Of a stretch of 64,000 bases of DNA, positions 50,101-58,802 are shown one piece after another (positions within the stretch are counted from its first letter, which is position 1; every line of letters starts with the position of its first letter). The notes under the pieces are model-generated. The model worked only from the letters and a program-made list of their open reading frames with translations. It was not told where the DNA came from and ran no database searches. The DNA is from Rhodococcus phenolicus. GTDB taxonomy: Bacteria > Actinomycetota > Actinomycetes > Mycobacteriales > Mycobacteriaceae. The DNA is taken from positions 1 through 64,000 of the forward strand of contig NZ_LRRH01000002.1 in the NCBI RefSeq assembly GCF_001646785.1, given 5' to 3'. The translations under genes and the position numbers were made by a program.

Positions 50101-52994
50101 CGGCGCGCACGCAGGCCCGCAATCCGCTGTTCCAGGTGATGCTGACGTTGCAGAACATGGAGCGGACACAGTTCGAACTGCCCGGTGTCCGGATCTCGGC
50201 GATCGAGGCGGACATCCGCGAGGCGATGGTCGATCTGCAGGTGACTGTCCGCGAGGCGTTCGACGACTCCGGAGCACCCGCCGGAATCGACGTGGGCTGG
50301 ACGTACGCGACCGATCTGTTCGACGCCGCGACCGTGACGTCGTTCGCGCGGCGGTTCGAGCGACTGCTGACCGCGGTCGTCGAGGAACCCGGAACAATCG
50401 TGGCCCGGCTACCGATGCTCGATGCCGGCGAACGCGAACAGGTGCTGGCCCTCGGCGACGCGGTCTCGCACACCGTTCCCCGAACTGTTGTGCCGGAATC
50501 GTTCGTGGAACAGGTCGATCGGACCCCGGACGCGGTTGCGGTGCAGTATCAGGGTGGCTCGCTGACCTACCGCGAGTTCGCGACGCGGGTACATCACCTG
50601 GCGGCCCGGTTGATCGAACGCGGAGTGGGTCCCGAAGCGCGGGTGGCGGTGTGCCTGCCCCGGAGCGTCGATCTGCTGGTGGCGATCCATGCCGTGCTGC
50701 AGTCCGGTGGCGCCTATGTCCCGCTGGACCCGGAGCATCCCGCCGAACGCATCGCCCACATCGTCGGCGTGGCGCGGCCGGTCGTGGCGATCACCGCCGG
50801 TACTGCGCGCGACCGCCTGCCGGCGGGTCCCGCGATCGTGGATCTCGGCGGCGAGGAATGGCCCGAGACCGCACCGGTGATCACCGATGCGGAACGGCTC
50901 ACCCCGTTGCACGGGGATTCGACCGCGTACGTGCTGTTCACGTCGGGTTCGACCGGGGTGCCGAAGGGTGTCGCGGTGCCGCATCGAGCGTTGGTGAATC
51001 AGCTCGAGTGGATGCGCAGCGAGACGGGTCCGACATCGGACGACGTGTTCCTCTGGAAGACACCGGTCACCTTCGACGCGTCGGTGTGGGAGGTGTTGCT
51101 GCCGCTCCGGATCGGCGCGCGGATGGTCGTGGCCGATCCCGGCGGGCACACCGATCCCGCGTATCTGGTGAAGGTGATCGCCGACGAGGGCATCACGGTC
51201 GCGCAGTTCGTGCCGTCGGTCCTCGAACCGATGCTCGATCAGGCTGCGACGGCGGGGCCGTTGCGGCACGTGTTCTCCGGCGGTGAAGCGCTCGCGACCG
51301 TGACGGCCGCACGCGTCGCCGAGACGTTCGGCGCGCACGTCCACAACGTCTACGGGCCGACGGAAACGACCGTGCAGATCACCCATCGGATCGGAGGCGA
51401 CTCGGGTTCCGGCGTGGTGCCGATCGGTGTGCCGGTGTGGAACACCGCGGTGTACGTCCTCGATCCGTTCCTGCAGCCGGTACCGGTGGGTGTTCCGGGG
51501 GAGCTGTACGTCGCGGGACCGCAGGTGGCCCGAGGCTACGAGAACCGTCCCGGTGCGACGGCGGAACGGTTCGTCGCCGACCCCTTCACCTCCGGTGACC
51601 GGCTCTACCGCACCGGCGACCGGGTACGGTGGACATCCGCCGACGAGCTGGAGTTCCTGGGGCGCAACGACTTCCAGGTCAAGGTCCGTGGTCTGCGGAT
51701 CGAACTCGGCGAGATCGAAACCGTGCTGCGTGGCCTCGACGAGGTGGCGGCGGGTGCGGTCGCGGTGCACTCCGGCCGTCTGGTCGGTTATATCGTACCG
51801 GCAGGTGACGGGGCACCTTCCGACCTGCGCGCCGCGATGGGTGACGTGCTGCCGTCGTACATGGTTCCGGACGCGATCGTGATGCTGGATGCGTTGCCGC
51901 TCAACACGTCCGGCAAGCTGGATCGGAAAGCGTTGCCCGAACCGGTGCCGGAGAGCCGGGAGTTCCGGGCGCCCGAGGGCGCGGTCGAGCGTACGGTTGC
52001 TGCGGTGTTCGCCGATGTGCTGGACGTCGAGCGGGTCGGGCTCGACGACGACTTCTTCGCGCTCGGCGGAAACTCGCTCCTGGCCACGCAGGTGACGGCA
52101 AGGCTACGTGCGCAACTGAGTTGCGAAGTGCCACTGCAGTTGTTGTTCCGGGATTCGACCGTCGAGGGCTTGGCGGGCCTCATTGCGGACGTTGCCGGGC
52201 CGGACGCGGTGGACACGCTCGGGCCGGTGTTTCCGTTGCGCGAGAACGGGACGGGTACCCCGCTGATCTGCGTGCATCCGATCGTCGGGCTCGCCTGGTG
52301 CTTCACGGGACTTGCCCGTCGGCTGGATACCGGTGTGCCGGTGTACGGACTGCAGACCCCGGCGGTCTCGGACGAATCGTTCACCCCGGATTCCCTGGAG
52401 GAACTGGCCGGGCGGTACATCGACGAGATTCGAAAGGTACAACCGGAAGGACCGTACCGCTTGCTCGGATGGTCGCTCGGAGGCGTGATCGCGCACGCGA
52501 TGGCGGTGCAAATGCAGCGGTCCGGGGCGCGGGTCGAGTTGCTGGTGATGCTCGACAGTTTCACCGGCGCGGACGCGGCCACCGGCGAGGCGGCCGAGGT
52601 TCCGATGCGCGAGGTGCTCGCCGGTTTCGGATTCGACCCGGAGACAGTCGGCGACGACGCGTCGGGCATCGTCGATTCCCTGGCGGCGCTGAACGGCATT
52701 TCAACGGAGCAGGCGGAACAGGTGGTGGCGCGGCTGCTCGCTGCGGCCGAACGGAACGCCGGACTGACGACACGGTACGAACCCGAGCGTTTCGACGGTG
52801 ACCTCGTCTACTTCACCGCTGCGGACGACGCTCCGGCGCGGGCACACGGTGCCGCAGGATGGCGCGATGCGGTCACCGGCGTGGTGCGGGACCACCCGGT
52901 TCCGTCGACGCACTGGGGGATGACCTCGCCGGAAGCCCTCGAGACGATCGTGCCCGTCCTGAACAAGATCTTGACGGACGGCGGGTTCCCGTGA
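32133..52994 (+). CDS. Six-module nonribosomal peptide synthetase with one epimerisation domain and thioesterase (NRPS2)
   Basis: A 6,953-aa NRPS read as C-A-T-E, then five C-A-T modules, then TE. The GTG at 32133 follows AAGGAGGA (32123-32130). Carrier Ser residues are near 994, 2491, 3515, 4537, 5598 and 6649. T1 has the LGADSI form typical of carriers that feed an E domain. The E domain (about 1049-1500) shows HHLVVDG at 1178 and NYLGRL near 1410. C2 has the '[12 protein letters not shown]' opening and NHHLVLDG (~1663) expected after an E domain; C1, C3, C4, C5 and C6 carry HHIALDG, HHIAIDG, HHIAADG, HHVSADG and HHIAADG. The TE nucleophile is in GWSLGG (Ser ~6781). Pockets read by eye: A2 DVWHFSLVDK (classic serine code), A1 DAFSVGSIVK, A3 DALLIGAIMK, A4 DAFTVGSIIK, A5 DLWHLILVSK, A6 DAWQFGVVQK, the last five unassigned. 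A leading C domain suggests an N-acylated product with a D-residue first and Ser second (inference). The stop overlaps the second esterase gene. Confidence 0.95.
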   Translation: MSPRLRPDATTGTHALTEGFPLSAAQRGIWFAQHLLGDVPLTIAQYLDVRGRFDADVFADAAADAARELGTGMLRLYEDGGTPYQVVDDTLEDRMTIVDLRGEADPEAAAIAWMRAEWGAPLDMLRDRLIVCAVLRVADERHLVYTRIHHIALDGYGAMTFANRAAERYTAAVEHRAPATFAVNALPEIIEDEARYRSSTRFESDRAYWSERTANLPHPIGLAGRAAPVGPHPVRWSEPLPDHISGAVDRLLAASPGTTFATVVVSAFAAFLSRVTGERDVVLSLPVSARTTAKLRRSGGMVSNVVPIRVTVDPDDTAGDLMRRVQLELTGALRHQRYRAEDMRRDSGYGGAARGFFGPAVNIMMFHGRVRLGAATGQLHVLSTGPAEDLSLNIYPSGPDDPAAIDFEANPNLYTRAELRSHRARFVEFLAGFVSAPGALGDLDVLHDDERDALVPCRGPRALPVRLLRDLLADGVACNPDGPAIIDGTRVLSYRELDARSDRLAEVLRGEGAAPEEFVAVGMERSAEALIALWAIAKTGAAFVPIDPALPPRRIEYMVRDCGARLGLTVPGRVGSLPAGIRWIAVDENVIGADAVSSRAAAVVPRPENPAYMIYTSGSTGTPKGVVVTHSGLATFGAAARPELGLTAQSRMLRFSSASFDASIFEMLQAFSAGAAMVVAPPDTLGGDDLVRLLRRHRITHIVSAPTVLTTVDPAGLGDLEAVVVGGDVCTPDLVEKFGSTARFVNSYGPTETTIVVTAGDPLVPGDPITIGRPLDGVTAVVLDRRLNPVPVGFVGELYLGGPGLARGYWRRPGQTASRFVANPFEPGTRLYRTGDEVRWTDDHQLDFVGRSDFQVKIRGFRIELGEIDAALSELDGVDYAATIVHDTGHSVVPVSYVLMKAGSAFDAETLLAGVAGMLPSHMVPGAVVELDRVPVTPAGKLDRAALPAPRFATAEFRAPVSSSEQLLVEIASGLLDVDRIGADDSLFALGADSIIAMQFAARAKEAGLHLTARQIFEHKTIATLARIATAVPRETVLAELDGGGVGTVPLPPIAHEMMRRGDYSGFAQAVLVTTPAGLTVEHLAAALDAVVARHDVLRSTFDGVTWEVFAEAPRGTVEIARKAVPRSDIDDPDVIRAAAEVACGEAAQRLDPSTGVMVQCVWFDPGAGHGRLLILAHHLVVDGVSWRVLLPDLAQAWMQVATAGSGVAETGLADVGTSYRRWAHALHDAARDRTYAGETDFWRRVLADGQSLPGVVPLDPAIDTLATVERVRVDLGPATTEAILTRLPALFRAGTADGLITALALAVAPYGRSVPIMLEGHGRDLAGADVARTVGWFTGIHPVRPALPADIDVDDALAGGASAGAAVKAVKEHLAEVPNHGVGYGILRYLDAEAGPVLAAPAAPQISFNYLGRLTSGHVAAEVREIGWVPDAVDLDAGRGSALAVAAAVDINAMVVDGPDGPHLTATFAYPPRAVPAGLVTDLAERWTRALDALAVHVGRPDAGGLTPSDVPLVRVDQRQIERWEAEYPDARDIWPLPPLQTGLLFHSRLAAGSLDVYVAQLTLNLSGAVDSARLRAAVHAVVARHPGLRTAFVHDDAGTPVQLVLDHADLPWREVDVDAAGLTALLDAERVLPFDPARPPLLRAVLARTAPDRAVLVLTNHHLVLDGWSMPLLVREVLTHYVSRDALPEPARYRDYLRWWREQDRDRSLAAWDEVLAGITEPTLIAPHAAAVLSENPDPVEVALPATLLDALAERRDADVTVNTLVQTAWALLLSRLLARRDVVFGATVSGRPADLPGVENMLGLFINTLPVRVRWEPTDTVAELLRRVQDQQVRLLDHHHVALGEIQDRTGAGTLFDTLTVFESYPVDRAGFDETTDLAGMRVTGIDARDATHYPLTVMALLEPRLRLSVRYRTDLFARSAVERIAARLVGLLETFVTHPDMHLRDIDVFVDGERDRIAAFERGAAVPLPEVTLAGLLAEQNVKTADATAVVVDGGETLTYGRFAEQVNRVARSLIADGIGPGDLVAVAMPRSLPQLVAIHAVVTAGAAYVPIDPDQPDGRTAHILDTARPVRVLDALPPADEYSGAEVRDTDRRAPLRPDDLAYVLFTSGSTGRPKGVAISHRGIVNRLLWMQGHHPLDGDDVVLQKTPATFDVSVWELFWPLLTGATLVLATPDGHRDPRYLSRVIAEHRVSTVHFVPSMLDVFLIDGDPARCASVRQVFTSGEALTTATVARFAAVLDAPLYNLYGPTEASVDVTAHRTVPGETPVPIGTPVWNTTVRVLDERLRPVPVGIEGELYLGGVQLARGYQRAPAQTAGRFVADPHGTGRLYRTGDLVRWRDDGALEYVGRTDFQVKLRGQRIELGEIEAVFLEHPSVTQAVVVLHHDPATGEHLVAYLVGDADAALTYAGSRLPRHMVPTVAVGLAALPVTPNGKIDRKSLPAPEFASAEHVEPATGTEQVVAGTIAGLLDRDRVGATANFFDLGGNSLTATRLLARLDEAFGTRLQVRDLFDNPTVAGLARVVDLQRGGARRPSLSARPRPPRVPLSPAQARMWFVNRFDPASGAYNVAVALRLTGTLDTDALEAAVADIVERHETLRTRYPDSGNGPYQDVLPVAEAGHILAVGSLDGPLEQRLREVIGRGFDVTSEPPVALTVLREGADAHVLVLVVHHIAIDGWSMQALARDLVTAYAARAERTAPSWVPLPVQYADYALWQQDLLGDATDPDSVAGRQLTYWRDGLADAPEVSDLPTDRRRPAVPTFRGGTVSATVDAELYARLTELARTRDASLFMVLHAALAVLLARMGGDGDVTIGTPVAGRGEANLDDVVGMFVNTLPLRTRVAAEDSFAAVLGQVRGIDLAAYEHADLPFERLAEALAPSRATSHHPLFQTVLALEVPRPSSVSLPGLGIELLPVDSGIAKFDLEFAVTEHDHHATVALTYARDLFDDATAEVLLDRYLRVLDGATTDPSAAVGDLDLLSAAEHAMLLRTPEPAPYRTLPELLADAARDPHAVALISDDESVTYGELDRRSNMLAHTLIDAGAAPGSVVAAAVARSVDSVVALWAIAKTGAAFLPVDPDYPRARIEHMLGDSGVRIGVASAGHTLPDTVTWVSPHGAGDPAPLTRAVPHLDDAAYLIYTSGSTGLPKGVVVTHRGLGAFVAEQQLRYRVRPGDRIAAFASPSFDASLLEMFMAFGGGATLVLIPTDVYGGTELAAHLAPVTHLFLTPAALATVDPARLDRTRVVIVGGEACEPALVQRWAPGREMFNAYGPTESTIMATHFGPMVAGNRVRIGSPVLGTGAVVLDARLRPVPTGVPGELYVHGAGLARGYHDRPALTAARFVANPFAPGRLYRTGDLVRWTGDHQLDYLGRTDFQVKVRGHRIELPEIDAVLTGHRDVAAAVTVPHPATGTVVSYVVPAADTALGSAELTEHLAQSLPAYMVPSAITIVPEFPLTGAGKIDTRALPEPVFAAVEFVAPRDGAEQRVADAFGEVLGLGRVGAHDDFFALGGNSLSATRVIARLDPALGVRTVFENPTVAALAAAVGTAAPHRPSLTAGSRPARIPLSPAQQRMWLINRFDPGSPVYNIPVAVRLAGRLDTGALAAAVSDVVARHESLRTVFPESDAGPHQVVLDDAPLDLTPRSVEYGSVREEMLAVFARGFDVTSEAPIRGALLRVDDDEHLLVVVVHHIAADGASTVPLARDILVAYTARLAGAAPEWEPLAVQYADFAMWQRAVLGDPDDPQSLAAQQLAFWTRTLADAPAVLDLPTDRPRPAVASQRGARTDFRIDPGTVHALDDLARRHGATRFMVLHAALAVLLARLGPTGDVSVGTPVAGRGAAELDDLVGMFVGTLVLRTDIDSAAAFGEVLDRVRDTDLAAFGHADVPFEDVVDAVDPVRSRAHSPLFQVTLSLQNQGTGVLDLPGLSVEPVDPGIDVAKVDLEFTVRDDHDGGLAASLTYATDLYDAATAVVLTERWARLLRTVAADPDVAVGDLPVLDESDAARARAHAVPAELPALLLPDILAAGVAANPDGTAATDGNRSLTYTELDLASNRLAHKLIAHGAAPETTVALSFPRSIEAIVAVWAVAKTGAVFVPVDPALPATRITYLLADSGARLGIGDGPAEIPWLTVDADEHPDTPLAPAITARSAAYMIYTSGSTGTPKGVVVTHRGLAAFTAAHRPELELTTASRMLRFSSSSFDASVFEQIAAFSAGATMVVASPEIVGGAELGALIRRERITHILTAPAALGTVTGGPFPDLEAVVVGGDVCPPELVERFGTHSRFVNSYGPTETTIIITETAPLAPGDAITIGAPIAGAGAVVLDRRLRLVADGVIGELYLSGAGVARGYHRRPALTASRFVANPFTGGIMYRTGDLVRRTASGELDFVGRGDAQVQVRGLRIELGEIESALTRGGDVAQAVVVLHADAHTGDRLIGYAVPADGHSADPQRLRDRLGDELPGYMVPAQIVLLDALPITANGKLDRRALPVPAFESRPFRAPQGPVEQTVADVYADLLGADRVGLDDDFFALGGNSLSATRLVARLGVALDTTVPVRAVFETPSVAALAAAISGTAGTGARPALTAGARPEHVPLSPAQQRMWFLNRFDPETTAYNLPMALRLSGEIDLDLLRAAIVDVIDRHEALRTVYPETSDGPVQVVLPTSTVTTQIDVVDADAVDLPDLVTDFTTRPFDVTASVPLRMRLFRLAPDEHVFAMVVHHVSADGFSIAPMTRDLLTAYVAHRGGEAPAWSPLTVQYADYALWHRNLLGSEDDPASSVSKQLAHWRDALAGIPDQMDLPTDRPRPAVQSYAGGRIDFDIDADLHAQLVDLTHRRRATLFMTVHAALAVLLARLSGSDDITVGTPVAGRGDQQLDDLIGMFVNTLVLRARVADDATFDELLQTVRDADLKAFGNADVPFERLVEVLDPPRSTARHPLFQVGFSFQNFAQGTLELPGLDASLVELAHRTSQFDLHWIVQDRYDDAGSPDGITGHLTYATALFDESTAVELVHRFVRVLRAVVAAPGAPVGDIEILDDAERHRIVTEWNDTGRSVPATTLVAMFDAQVAAAPDAVAVQCGDTELTYREFDSRINRVARRLIAAGVGPETRVALGMRRSVELLVGMYAVAKAGGAYVPLDPAQPAERTDYILSVANPLCVLTSRGDVMVTGRATIVIDDGESDALATGPVGDDERLTPLTPAHLAYVIFTSGSTGRPKGVAVSHEAAAHQMIWKTDRFGLGPTDAALLKTAATFDLSVWEFWSVLVSGGRLVVADPDGHRDPAYLVDTIRRRAVTTLHVVPSMLDAITTAANGPSGPALRRVLAIGEALTPEVVRRFRTADPDAELFNLYGPTEAAVSATWHRVDEDDSLDVPIGRPAWNTRALVLDARLRPVPVGVPGELYLAGVQLARGYLGRPDLTAERFVADPFAPDGGAGRLYRTGDLVVWNADGTLSYRGRTDFQVKIRGFRIELGEIESALRGLDTVANAVVVAHHDALTGDRLVAYVVPDGEGFDAATVRDALAQRLPSYMVPATYIPLDVLPLNANGKLDRRALPAPVVGTTEFRAPATPVEEIVAAVYSDLLGVERVGADDDFFALGGNSLVATQVVARLSAALDASVPLRLVFEAPTVAALAVRAEQHSGTGGRPALVSGPRPERIPLSPAQQRMWFLNRFDPESATYNIPAAVRLTGDPNVGALCAAVGDLLARHEILRTVYPEVDGSGVQLVLPASEVPLDLSPVDIDPDEIVTAVTGVIRAGFDVTAHVPLRAGLFRITDREFVLVVVVHHIAADGFSTGPLLRDLMIAYTARSMGEAPAQAPLSVQYADYSLWQRRVLGSEDDPGSPAARQISYWRDTLAGAPDALELPTDRPRPAVASRRGAEHRMTIDARTHRGLLDLARARQATLFMVLHTVLVVELSRLSGSDDISVGTPVAGRGEQELDGMIGMFVNTLVLRTEVVPAEPFTELLARAREVALGAFAHADVPFERLVDVLAPARTQARNPLFQVMLTLQNMERTQFELPGVRISAIEADIREAMVDLQVTVREAFDDSGAPAGIDVGWTYATDLFDAATVTSFARRFERLLTAVVEEPGTIVARLPMLDAGEREQVLALGDAVSHTVPRTVVPESFVEQVDRTPDAVAVQYQGGSLTYREFATRVHHLAARLIERGVGPEARVAVCLPRSVDLLVAIHAVLQSGGAYVPLDPEHPAERIAHIVGVARPVVAITAGTARDRLPAGPAIVDLGGEEWPETAPVITDAERLTPLHGDSTAYVLFTSGSTGVPKGVAVPHRALVNQLEWMRSETGPTSDDVFLWKTPVTFDASVWEVLLPLRIGARMVVADPGGHTDPAYLVKVIADEGITVAQFVPSVLEPMLDQAATAGPLRHVFSGGEALATVTAARVAETFGAHVHNVYGPTETTVQITHRIGGDSGSGVVPIGVPVWNTAVYVLDPFLQPVPVGVPGELYVAGPQVARGYENRPGATAERFVADPFTSGDRLYRTGDRVRWTSADELEFLGRNDFQVKVRGLRIELGEIETVLRGLDEVAAGAVAVHSGRLVGYIVPAGDGAPSDLRAAMGDVLPSYMVPDAIVMLDALPLNTSGKLDRKALPEPVPESREFRAPEGAVERTVAAVFADVLDVERVGLDDDFFALGGNSLLATQVTARLRAQLSCEVPLQLLFRDSTVEGLAGLIADVAGPDAVDTLGPVFPLRENGTGTPLICVHPIVGLAWCFTGLARRLDTGVPVYGLQTPAVSDESFTPDSLEELAGRYIDEIRKVQPEGPYRLLGWSLGGVIAHAMAVQMQRSGARVELLVMLDSFTGADAATGEAAEVPMREVLAGFGFDPETVGDDASGIVDSLAALNGISTEQAEQVVARLLAAAERNAGLTTRYEPERFDGDLVYFTAADDAPARAHGAAGWRDAVTGVVRDHPVPSTHWGMTSPEALETIVPVLNKILTDGGFP

Positions 52995-54097
52995 CCAAAT
53001 CGGCAGGAACGTTCGGTACCCTCCGGACGATCGGTGTGAGCGTAAAGGCGGAATTCTCGGCAATGTACAGCGAATTGCTACGCCGTACCGGACTGTGCGC
53101 GGGCATCGTCCTCGCGTTCGGTATGACCCCGCTCGGGGTGGCGACTGCAACTCCCGTGACGGAGCACAGCACGTCCACGACGGCTTCCGTGGATCGCATC
53201 GAGCGGATCGACGAGCGCAGGTGGGATGTGTTCGTCTACTCGCCGTCCATGGAACGTGTCATTCCACTGCAGGTGATTCGTCCCGCCGACACGAGCAGTC
53301 CCCGTCCGACGCTGTACCTGCTCAACGGGGCGGGCGGCGGTGAGGACGGCGCGAACTGGCTGAACCAGACGGACATCCTCGACTTCATGGGTGACAAGAA
53401 CGCCAACGTGGTGATCCCCGCGGAGGGAATGTTCACCTACTACACCGACTGGCAACAGGACGACCCGAAACTCGGCCGGCAGAAATGGCAGACCTTCCTC
53501 ACCCGCGAACTGCCCCCGGTGGTCGACGAGGTGCTCGGGGCGAACGGCATCAACGCGATCGCGGGACTGTCGATGTCGGCGACCTCCGCCCTCGATCTGG
53601 CCATCCAGGCGCCGGGCCTGTACCGGGCCGCCGCGTCCTACAGCGGATGCGCCCAGACCGGAACCCCGCTCGGGCAGGCCTATATTCGCTCCGTCGTGGA
53701 AGTGATGGGGGAGATCGACGCCACGAACATGTGGGGTCCGTTCGACGGGCCGGGATGGAAGGACCACGACCCCACGCTGAACGCGGAGCGACTGCGTGGA
53801 CTGTCGCTGTACATCTCGAACGGCACCGGACTGCCCGGCCCGTACGAGAACCCGGCGTTGCCGCGCACCCCGCAGTCGCCTCCGCTCGCCGATCAGATCG
53901 TCGTCGGCGGCACCATCGAAGCGGCCACCAACGTGTGCACTCGTGCGCTGGCCGGACGGCTGAACGATCTCGGTATTCCGGCGACCTTCCATTTCCGGAA
54001 CGAGGGCACCCATTCGTGGGGGTATTGGCAGGACGAACTGAGGCTTTCGTGGCCGCAATTGTCCACCGCGCTCGAACTCGAATCCACAGGCGGGTAA
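52991..54097 (+). CDS. Antigen-85/mycolyltransferase-type esterase 2
   Basis: A 368-aa paralogue of the esterase upstream of NRPS2, with the same blocks almost throughout: '[12 protein letters not shown]', '[20 protein letters not shown]', nucleophile elbow '[10 protein letters not shown]', '[13 protein letters not shown]' and catalytic '[12 protein letters not shown]'. The GTG at 52991 overlaps the NRPS2 TGA in a GTGA, so the gene is probably translated with the NRPS. An ATG at 53063 begins a better-looking signal peptide (positive residues, hydrophobic core, Ala-rich end) and may be the true start. Family role is acyl (mycolyl) transfer outside the membrane. Coupling to an NRPS suggests it acts on the peptide product or its attachment to the envelope, but this is inference. 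Confidence 0.87.
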   Translation: MTKSAGTFGTLRTIGVSVKAEFSAMYSELLRRTGLCAGIVLAFGMTPLGVATATPVTEHSTSTTASVDRIERIDERRWDVFVYSPSMERVIPLQVIRPADTSSPRPTLYLLNGAGGGEDGANWLNQTDILDFMGDKNANVVIPAEGMFTYYTDWQQDDPKLGRQKWQTFLTRELPPVVDEVLGANGINAIAGLSMSATSALDLAIQAPGLYRAAASYSGCAQTGTPLGQAYIRSVVEVMGEIDATNMWGPFDGPGWKDHDPTLNAERLRGLSLYISNGTGLPGPYENPALPRTPQSPPLADQIVVGGTIEAATNVCTRALAGRLNDLGIPATFHFRNEGTHSWGYWQDELRLSWPQLSTALELESTGG

Positions 54098-54170
54098 TTC
54101 ATCCACAGATCCGCCCCGTGCGGGCGTTCGGGGGAGATCGTCACCGGGTCCGTGCGTGACGCTGGTCGTC

Positions 54171-55145
54171 ATGGGGGAATCGGAGAACATCATCCGGCGT
54201 CGCGACGCGCATGCGCGCGGCGTCACCGACATCGAGATCCGACGGCTGTGCCGATCGGGAATCTGGACCCGGCTGAGCCGCGGTGTCTATGTCCCGACCC
54301 GGGTGTACGCGGACGCGGACGAACGGGGCAGGCACCTGTATCGCGCTCTCGCGGCGGCGCAGATCGCCCGCCCGGGCACGGTGCTGGGGCACGTGTCCGC
54401 TGCAATCGCGCACGGTCTGGAGTTGTGGCGAACACCGCTCGACGACGTGCACCTGACCTGTGGTCGCAGCGGGGGAAACGGACGCAGTCGCGGCCGGATA
54501 CTGCATGCCGAACACTTCGAGGCCGACGAAGTGGTCGACATCGATGGTGTGGCGGTGATGTCGGTGGCCAGGACGGTCGCCGATCTGGCCCGCACGCTGC
54601 CGTTCGAGCAGGCGGTGGTCGCCGGTGACCACGCGATGAGGACAGCAGGAGTCGCCGGTGCCGAGGTCTCTGCGATTCTTGCCCGGAATCCGTCGCATCC
54701 GGGCAACGCGAAGGCAGTTCGGGCTGTGCGATTCATGTGCGGGCACAGCGACAGCGTCGGCGAATCGCGTAGCCGGGTGTTGTTCGTCCGCTCGGGTCTG
54801 CCGATTCCGTATACCCAGGCGGAGGTGTATGCGGGTGGCGGGCAGTGGCTGGCGCGTGTCGATTTCCTGCTTCCCGAACACGGTGTGATCGGGGAGTTCG
54901 ACGGGCGCGTCAAATACCGCCGCGACGGTGTCGCGGATGCCGCCGCGGAAGAGGTGGTGTTCCGGGAGAAGCAGCGTGAGGATCGCCTGCGCGAGGCCGG
55001 GTGGGTCGTCGTGCGATGGGTGTGGGCGGACCTGGAGAGACCGGAGATCGTCGTCGCCCGTGTGCGGGAGGCGATCGCGCGGGCGGCGCGCGGCCCGCGA
55101 CCGAGTGGGCACGTCGTCACGCCACAGGGCTTACACCTCCGGTAG
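54171..55145 (+). CDS. AbiEi-type winged-helix / DUF559-like nuclease-fold protein
   Basis: A 324-aa protein. The N-terminus ('IIRRRDAHARGVTDIEIRRL', then 'GIWTRLSRGVYVP') resembles the AbiEi antitoxin winged-helix domain. The C-terminal part, 'RVDFLLPEHGVIGEFDGRVKY' followed by 'FREKQREDRLREAGW' and 'VVRWVW', is typical of DUF559/Vsr-like PD-(D/E)XK folds. Such proteins are common single genes in Rhodococcus and mycobacteria; no AbiEii-type toxin gene lies next to it. The ATG at 54171 is used; a GTG at 54156 is in frame, and neither has a clear ribosome-binding site. It ends at the edge of a large palindrome. Confidence 0.75.
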   Translation: MGESENIIRRRDAHARGVTDIEIRRLCRSGIWTRLSRGVYVPTRVYADADERGRHLYRALAAAQIARPGTVLGHVSAAIAHGLELWRTPLDDVHLTCGRSGGNGRSRGRILHAEHFEADEVVDIDGVAVMSVARTVADLARTLPFEQAVVAGDHAMRTAGVAGAEVSAILARNPSHPGNAKAVRAVRFMCGHSDSVGESRSRVLFVRSGLPIPYTQAEVYAGGGQWLARVDFLLPEHGVIGEFDGRVKYRRDGVADAAAEEVVFREKQREDRLREAGWVVVRWVWADLERPEIVVARVREAIARAARGPRPSGHVVTPQGLHLR

Positions 55146-55208
55146 AACGCGTACACCCCCTCCGGGCTGCCGGAGGGGGTGTACGCGTTACGGAAGCGGT
55201 GTAAGCCC
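55127..55208. terminator. Large nested palindrome between convergent genes
   Basis: Inner perfect 20-bp arms (55146-55165 and 55170-55189) close on a 4-nt loop GCTG. Outer 11-bp arms, GGGCTTACACC (55127-55137) and GGTGTAAGCCC (55198-55208), enclose them. The outer left arm lies in the last codons of the AbiEi-like gene, and the right arm ends 7 bp before the EtfD stop. It is probably a bidirectional terminator, unusually long and symmetrical. Confidence 0.75.
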
Positions 55209-55215
55209 GGAGGGA

Positions 55216-58200
55216 TTACTTGCGTCCGGGCGGCTTGATGCCACCCTTCATGGCGAGTCCGCCCGGCTTCGCCTTCGGCGGCGCCGGGGTCTCCTCGACC
55301 GCGGGAGCCTCCGGCTCGGCGGGCTCGGGCTCGGTGGGCTCGGCAGCGGGTGCCTCCGCAGCAGGTGCGGGAGCAGCCGGAGCCTTCTTGGCGCCCGGTG
55401 CCTTGAAGCCGCTCTTCATCTGCAGTCCGCCCGGCTTCGCCTTCGGCGGTTCCGTTGCTGTGGGCGCCTCGGCAGCGGGCGCCTCGGCAGCGGGAGCCGC
55501 CGGTACCTCGGCAGCCGGAGCCGCGGGGGCAGCTGCCGGAGCAGCGGCCTTCTTGGCGTCCGGGGCCTTGAGTCCGCCCTTCATGGCCAGCCCGCCGGGC
55601 TTGGCCTTCGGTGCGGCCGGCGCGGCGGGAGCCTCGGCGGCCGGCGCTTCGGCAACGGGTGCCGCGGCGGCCGCAGGTGCGGCCTTCTTGGCACCGGGGG
55701 CCTTGAGGCCGCCCTTCATGGCCAGCCCGCCGGGCTTCGCTGTCGGGGCCGCCGGAGCCGCGGGTGCCTCGGCTGCCGGCGCGGCAGCCGCCGGTGCCGC
55801 CGCCTTCTTGGCGCCCGGAGCCTTGAGGCCGCCCTTCATGGCCAGCCCGCCGGGCTTGGCAGCAGGTGCGGCGGGAGCCTCGGATCCCTCGGCCGCCGGA
55901 GCCGCAGCGGGTGCGTCGGCCTTCGCGCCGGGGGCCTTGAGACCGCCCTTCATCTGCAGGCCACCGGGCTTACCGCCGGGAGCCTTCAGACCACCCTTCA
56001 TCTGCAGGCCGCCGGCCTTCGGAGCGGCCGCGGGCGCGGCGGTAGCGGCAGCCTCTTCGACCTCGGCGACGCGCTCGGCCTCGAGTTCCTCGGCCTCGGC
56101 CTCGGCGGTGACGGGGGTCTGCGGCTTCTCGGCCTGCACGACCTTGGTGTTCGCGCTGAGCTGGTCGGCTTCGAGCCGAGAAATCGACGACAGCATCAGC
56201 TGCGCGACGTCGACGACCTCGACACCTTCACCCTGGCCCTGTTCCTGACGGGCGGTGACACCGTCGGTGAGCATGACGCGGCAGAACGGGCAGCCGGTCG
56301 CGATCTTCGACGGCGCAGTCGTCAGCGCCTCGTCGACGCGGTCGATGTTTATGCGCTTACCGATGCGCTCTTCCATCCACATGCGGGCACCACCGGCGCC
56401 ACAGCACATCGAGCGTTCACCGTGACGCGGCATCTCCTTCAGCGTCGCGCCGGAGGCTTCCATCAACTCACGCGGCGCGTTGTACACCTTGTTGTGGCGG
56501 CCGAGGAAGCACGGGTCGTGGTAGGTGACGTCCTCGCCCAGGCGTGCGACCGGCACCAGCTTCTTCTGCCGCACCAGGCGGTTGAGCAGCTGGGTGTGGT
56601 GCACGACCTCGTAGTGGCCGCCGACCTCCGGGTACTCGTTGTTCAGCGCGTTGAAGCAGTGCGCACACGTGACGACGATCTTGCGCTTGGAGCGCTCGGT
56701 GCCCTCGAACACCGAATCGATCACCGCGATGTTCTGCTGTGCCAGCTGCTGGAACAGGAACTCGTTGCCGGCGCGACGTGCCGAGTCGCCGGTGCAGGTC
56801 TCCTCCGCACCGAGCACCATGAACTTCGTGCCCGCCGTGGCGAGGAGTTCGGCGACGGCCTTGGTGGTCTTCTTCGCCCGGTCCTCGTAGGCACCGGCGC
56901 AACCGACCCAGAACAGGTACTCGTAGCCGTCGAAGCTGTCCGCGTCCTGACCGAACACCGGGATCTCGAAGTCCATTTCGGAGATCCAGTTCAGGCGGTC
57001 CTTGGAGTTCTGGCCCCACGGGTTGCCCTTGTTCTCGAGGTTCTTGAACAGACCCGCGAGCTCGGACGGGAAGTCCGATTCGATGAGGACCTGGTAGCGG
57101 CGCATGTCGACGATGTGGTCGACGTGCTCGATGTCGACCGGGCACTGCTCGACACACGCACCACAGTTCGTGCACGACCACAGCGTTTCGGCATCGATGA
57201 CCGGGGCGGGCTCACCGGCCTCGACCAGCTCGGCGGTCTCGCCGACGAGCTTGCGGTCGGCTTCGGCGCGAGCGGCCTCGGGAATCTTCGCCAGCGCGGC
57301 CTCGTCGACGTTGCCTTCGCCGTCGACCAGACCGATCTCGTCGCCGCCGAGGTCCTTGCGGCCCCCGGCCAGCAGGTAGGGGGCCTTCGCGTACCCGTGG
57401 TCGCGCAGCGACATCACCAGCAGCTTGGGGGAGAGCGGCTTACCGGTGTTCCAGGCCGGGCACTGGGACTGGCAGCGACCGCACTCGGTGCAGGTCGTGA
57501 AGTCCAGCCAGCCCTTCCACGAGAAGTCCTCGATCCGGCCGGCACCGAAGGTGTCCTTGTCCGGGTCGGCGTCTTCCATGTCGACGGGCTTGCCGCCCGA
57601 CATCATCGGCTTGACCGCGCCGAGTGCGACATCGCCGTCGTCCTCGCGCTTGAAGTAGATGTTGAAGAACGCGGCGAACCGGTGCCAGGCCACACCCCAC
57701 GTGATGTTCCGGCCGACGATGTAGAGCCAGATCATGCCGGACATCAGCTTGACGAACGCGAAGATCGACACCATCACGGCGCTCGCGGGCAGCAGCTTCG
57801 CGAGGTTCATCGTGAAGAAGTCGGTCCACGGGTTCGCGTGGCCGTAGGTGGCGATCTTGCCGGCCTTCACGAAGATCATGCCGAGGCCCTCGATGAGGAC
57901 GACGGTCTCGACGAAGTAGGCGGCCTTGAAATCCGAGCCGCCGAAGCGCGACAACCGGCCCGGCTGACGCGGGTGGTTGAGCTGACGGATGATGATCAGC
58001 GTGAGGATGCCGATCACCGTGCCGAGGCCGAGGATCTCGTCGATGAAGTGGTAGACCGCGGTGCCACCGATGAGAGGCCAGTGGAACTCGGGGTTGAAGG
58101 TCTGTCCGTATGCCTCGAACCAGACGATGGCGCCGAGCAGGAAGCCGACCATCACCAGCCAGTGGGCCCACCCGACGGTACGGAACTTGTTCATTCGCGT

Positions 58201-58383
58201 GTGTGCGAGGAACTCGACGATCATCTGCTTGAAGCGCGGGAAGAACGGGCGCCACCGATCCGGGGCCGGTTGGCCGATCCGGACGGTGTTGACCATCTTC
58301 AACGCGCCGCCGATGAACGAGTACCAACACACGAGGCTCAGCAGCACGCCGATCGTGCCCAACGTTATCGTCAGGGCATTCAT
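55216..58383 (-). CDS. etfD: EtfD-type membrane Fe-S oxidoreductase (Rv0338c homologue) with repeat tail
   Basis: A 1,055-aa membrane oxidoreductase. Residues 1-~245 form a multi-helix nitrate-reductase-gamma/HdrE-like membrane domain. Two ferredoxin-type 4Fe-4S sites follow: Cys298/301/304/308 and Cys404/407/410/414. Heterodisulfide-reductase-type cysteine-rich domains come next, including 'HDPCFLGRHN' and 'CCGAGG' (Cys660-661). In M. tuberculosis the homologue Rv0338c (EtfD) takes electrons from the electron-transfer flavoprotein in fatty-acid beta-oxidation and passes them to the quinone pool. The last ~270 residues are an Ala/Pro-rich tail with seven copies of a GGLxMKGGLKAPG unit, making it longer than the mycobacterial protein (about 880 aa). 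The ATG at 58383 gives a membrane-spanning N-terminus. Two near-identical 16-bp palindromes about 70-110 bp upstream suggest repressor control. Confidence 0.9.
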   Translation of the reverse strand: MNALTITLGTIGVLLSLVCWYSFIGGALKMVNTVRIGQPAPDRWRPFFPRFKQMIVEFLAHTRMNKFRTVGWAHWLVMVGFLLGAIVWFEAYGQTFNPEFHWPLIGGTAVYHFIDEILGLGTVIGILTLIIIRQLNHPRQPGRLSRFGGSDFKAAYFVETVVLIEGLGMIFVKAGKIATYGHANPWTDFFTMNLAKLLPASAVMVSIFAFVKLMSGMIWLYIVGRNITWGVAWHRFAAFFNIYFKREDDGDVALGAVKPMMSGGKPVDMEDADPDKDTFGAGRIEDFSWKGWLDFTTCTECGRCQSQCPAWNTGKPLSPKLLVMSLRDHGYAKAPYLLAGGRKDLGGDEIGLVDGEGNVDEAALAKIPEAARAEADRKLVGETAELVEAGEPAPVIDAETLWSCTNCGACVEQCPVDIEHVDHIVDMRRYQVLIESDFPSELAGLFKNLENKGNPWGQNSKDRLNWISEMDFEIPVFGQDADSFDGYEYLFWVGCAGAYEDRAKKTTKAVAELLATAGTKFMVLGAEETCTGDSARRAGNEFLFQQLAQQNIAVIDSVFEGTERSKRKIVVTCAHCFNALNNEYPEVGGHYEVVHHTQLLNRLVRQKKLVPVARLGEDVTYHDPCFLGRHNKVYNAPRELMEASGATLKEMPRHGERSMCCGAGGARMWMEERIGKRINIDRVDEALTTAPSKIATGCPFCRVMLTDGVTARQEQGQGEGVEVVDVAQLMLSSISRLEADQLSANTKVVQAEKPQTPVTAEAEAEELEAERVAEVEEAAATAAPAAAPKAGGLQMKGGLKAPGGKPGGLQMKGGLKAPGAKADAPAAAPAAEGSEAPAAPAAKPGGLAMKGGLKAPGAKKAAAPAAAAPAAEAPAAPAAPTAKPGGLAMKGGLKAPGAKKAAPAAAAAPVAEAPAAEAPAAPAAPKAKPGGLAMKGGLKAPDAKKAAAPAAAPAAPAAEVPAAPAAEAPAAEAPTATEPPKAKPGGLQMKSGFKAPGAKKAPAAPAPAAEAPAAEPTEPEPAEPEAPAVEETPAPPKAKPGGLAMKGGIKPPGRK
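55219..56020 (-). repeat. Seven-copy GGLxMKGGLKAPG repeat in the EtfD tail
   Basis: The C-terminal tail encodes seven units of the form GGL(Q/A)MKGGLKAPG(A/G), the last two diverged (MKSGFKAPG and MKGGIKPPG). Ala/Pro/Glu-rich spacers of variable length separate most of them. The final unit is the very C-terminus. Similar DNA blocks such as CCGCCCTTCATGGCCAGCCC recur, so copy number may vary by slippage or recombination. Confidence 0.85.
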
Positions 58384-58453
58384 ACGCGGCCTTTCGTGTC
58401 GGGGGCGGCTCCGGGCCGCCTGGTATAAGCCTCAGCATCCTAACGCTTCATAA

Positions 58454-58494
58454 GTTACCCGTCGGTAACTATAGCAATGTTACTCGTGGGTAAC
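58454..58494. promoter_or_regulatory. Two tandem palindromic operators upstream of etfD
   Basis: Two 16-bp sites share the pattern GTTACYCGTSGGTAAC: one at 58454-58469 and one at 58479-58494, 25 bp apart start to start. A minus-strand TATAGT (58473-58468), a plausible -10 for etfD, lies between them, so bound protein would cover the promoter. The form fits a TetR-type repressor dimer; which regulator is unknown. Confidence 0.6.
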
Positions 58495-58674
58495 TCGCGC
58501 TGGAGTGCTGATGGTTCTCCTGCGCACAAGGTAAACGCCGCCTCCGGTGCCCCGACTGCTCAGGATGGCCTAAGTCCCGAACACGCGGTCGGGGTCACGA
58601 ATGGACGACGCTCGCACGGCTTTTCGCCGACGAATGTGGCTCGACCCGGTAACGAAGTTGTCTGTGATTTCGGA

Positions 58675-58680
58675 TATGAT
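58675..58680 (+). promoter_or_regulatory. Candidate -10 box for the secreted protein gene
   Basis: TATGAT at 58675-58680 is close to the sigma-70 -10 consensus in an otherwise GC-rich gap and would give a leader of about 115 nt before the ATG at 58803. A -35 element is not obvious: TTGTCT at 58658 is too close. The rest of the gap 58384-58802 shows no gene. Confidence 0.3.
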
Positions 58681-58802
58681 CTCGAACAGCCTTGCACGCT
58701 GGGGTTTTCGCGCGATGGGGAGCGGATTTGCCGGTGCAGAGCTGTTGAATCCAGGGGGGCGTCCGTCGGGGGCGTGCGCCACATGTCACAGAACGGGAAC
58801 AA

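Noticed and set aside
54171-55145. Complete AbiE toxin-antitoxin system
   Set aside because: Only the AbiEi-like part is present; no nucleotidyltransferase (AbiEii) gene follows.
54928-58428. Plus-strand 1,166-codon frame antisense to etfD
   Set aside because: Low-complexity Arg/Leu/Gly translation created by the repeat tail and GC bias; etfD carries the iron-sulfur motifs on the other strand.
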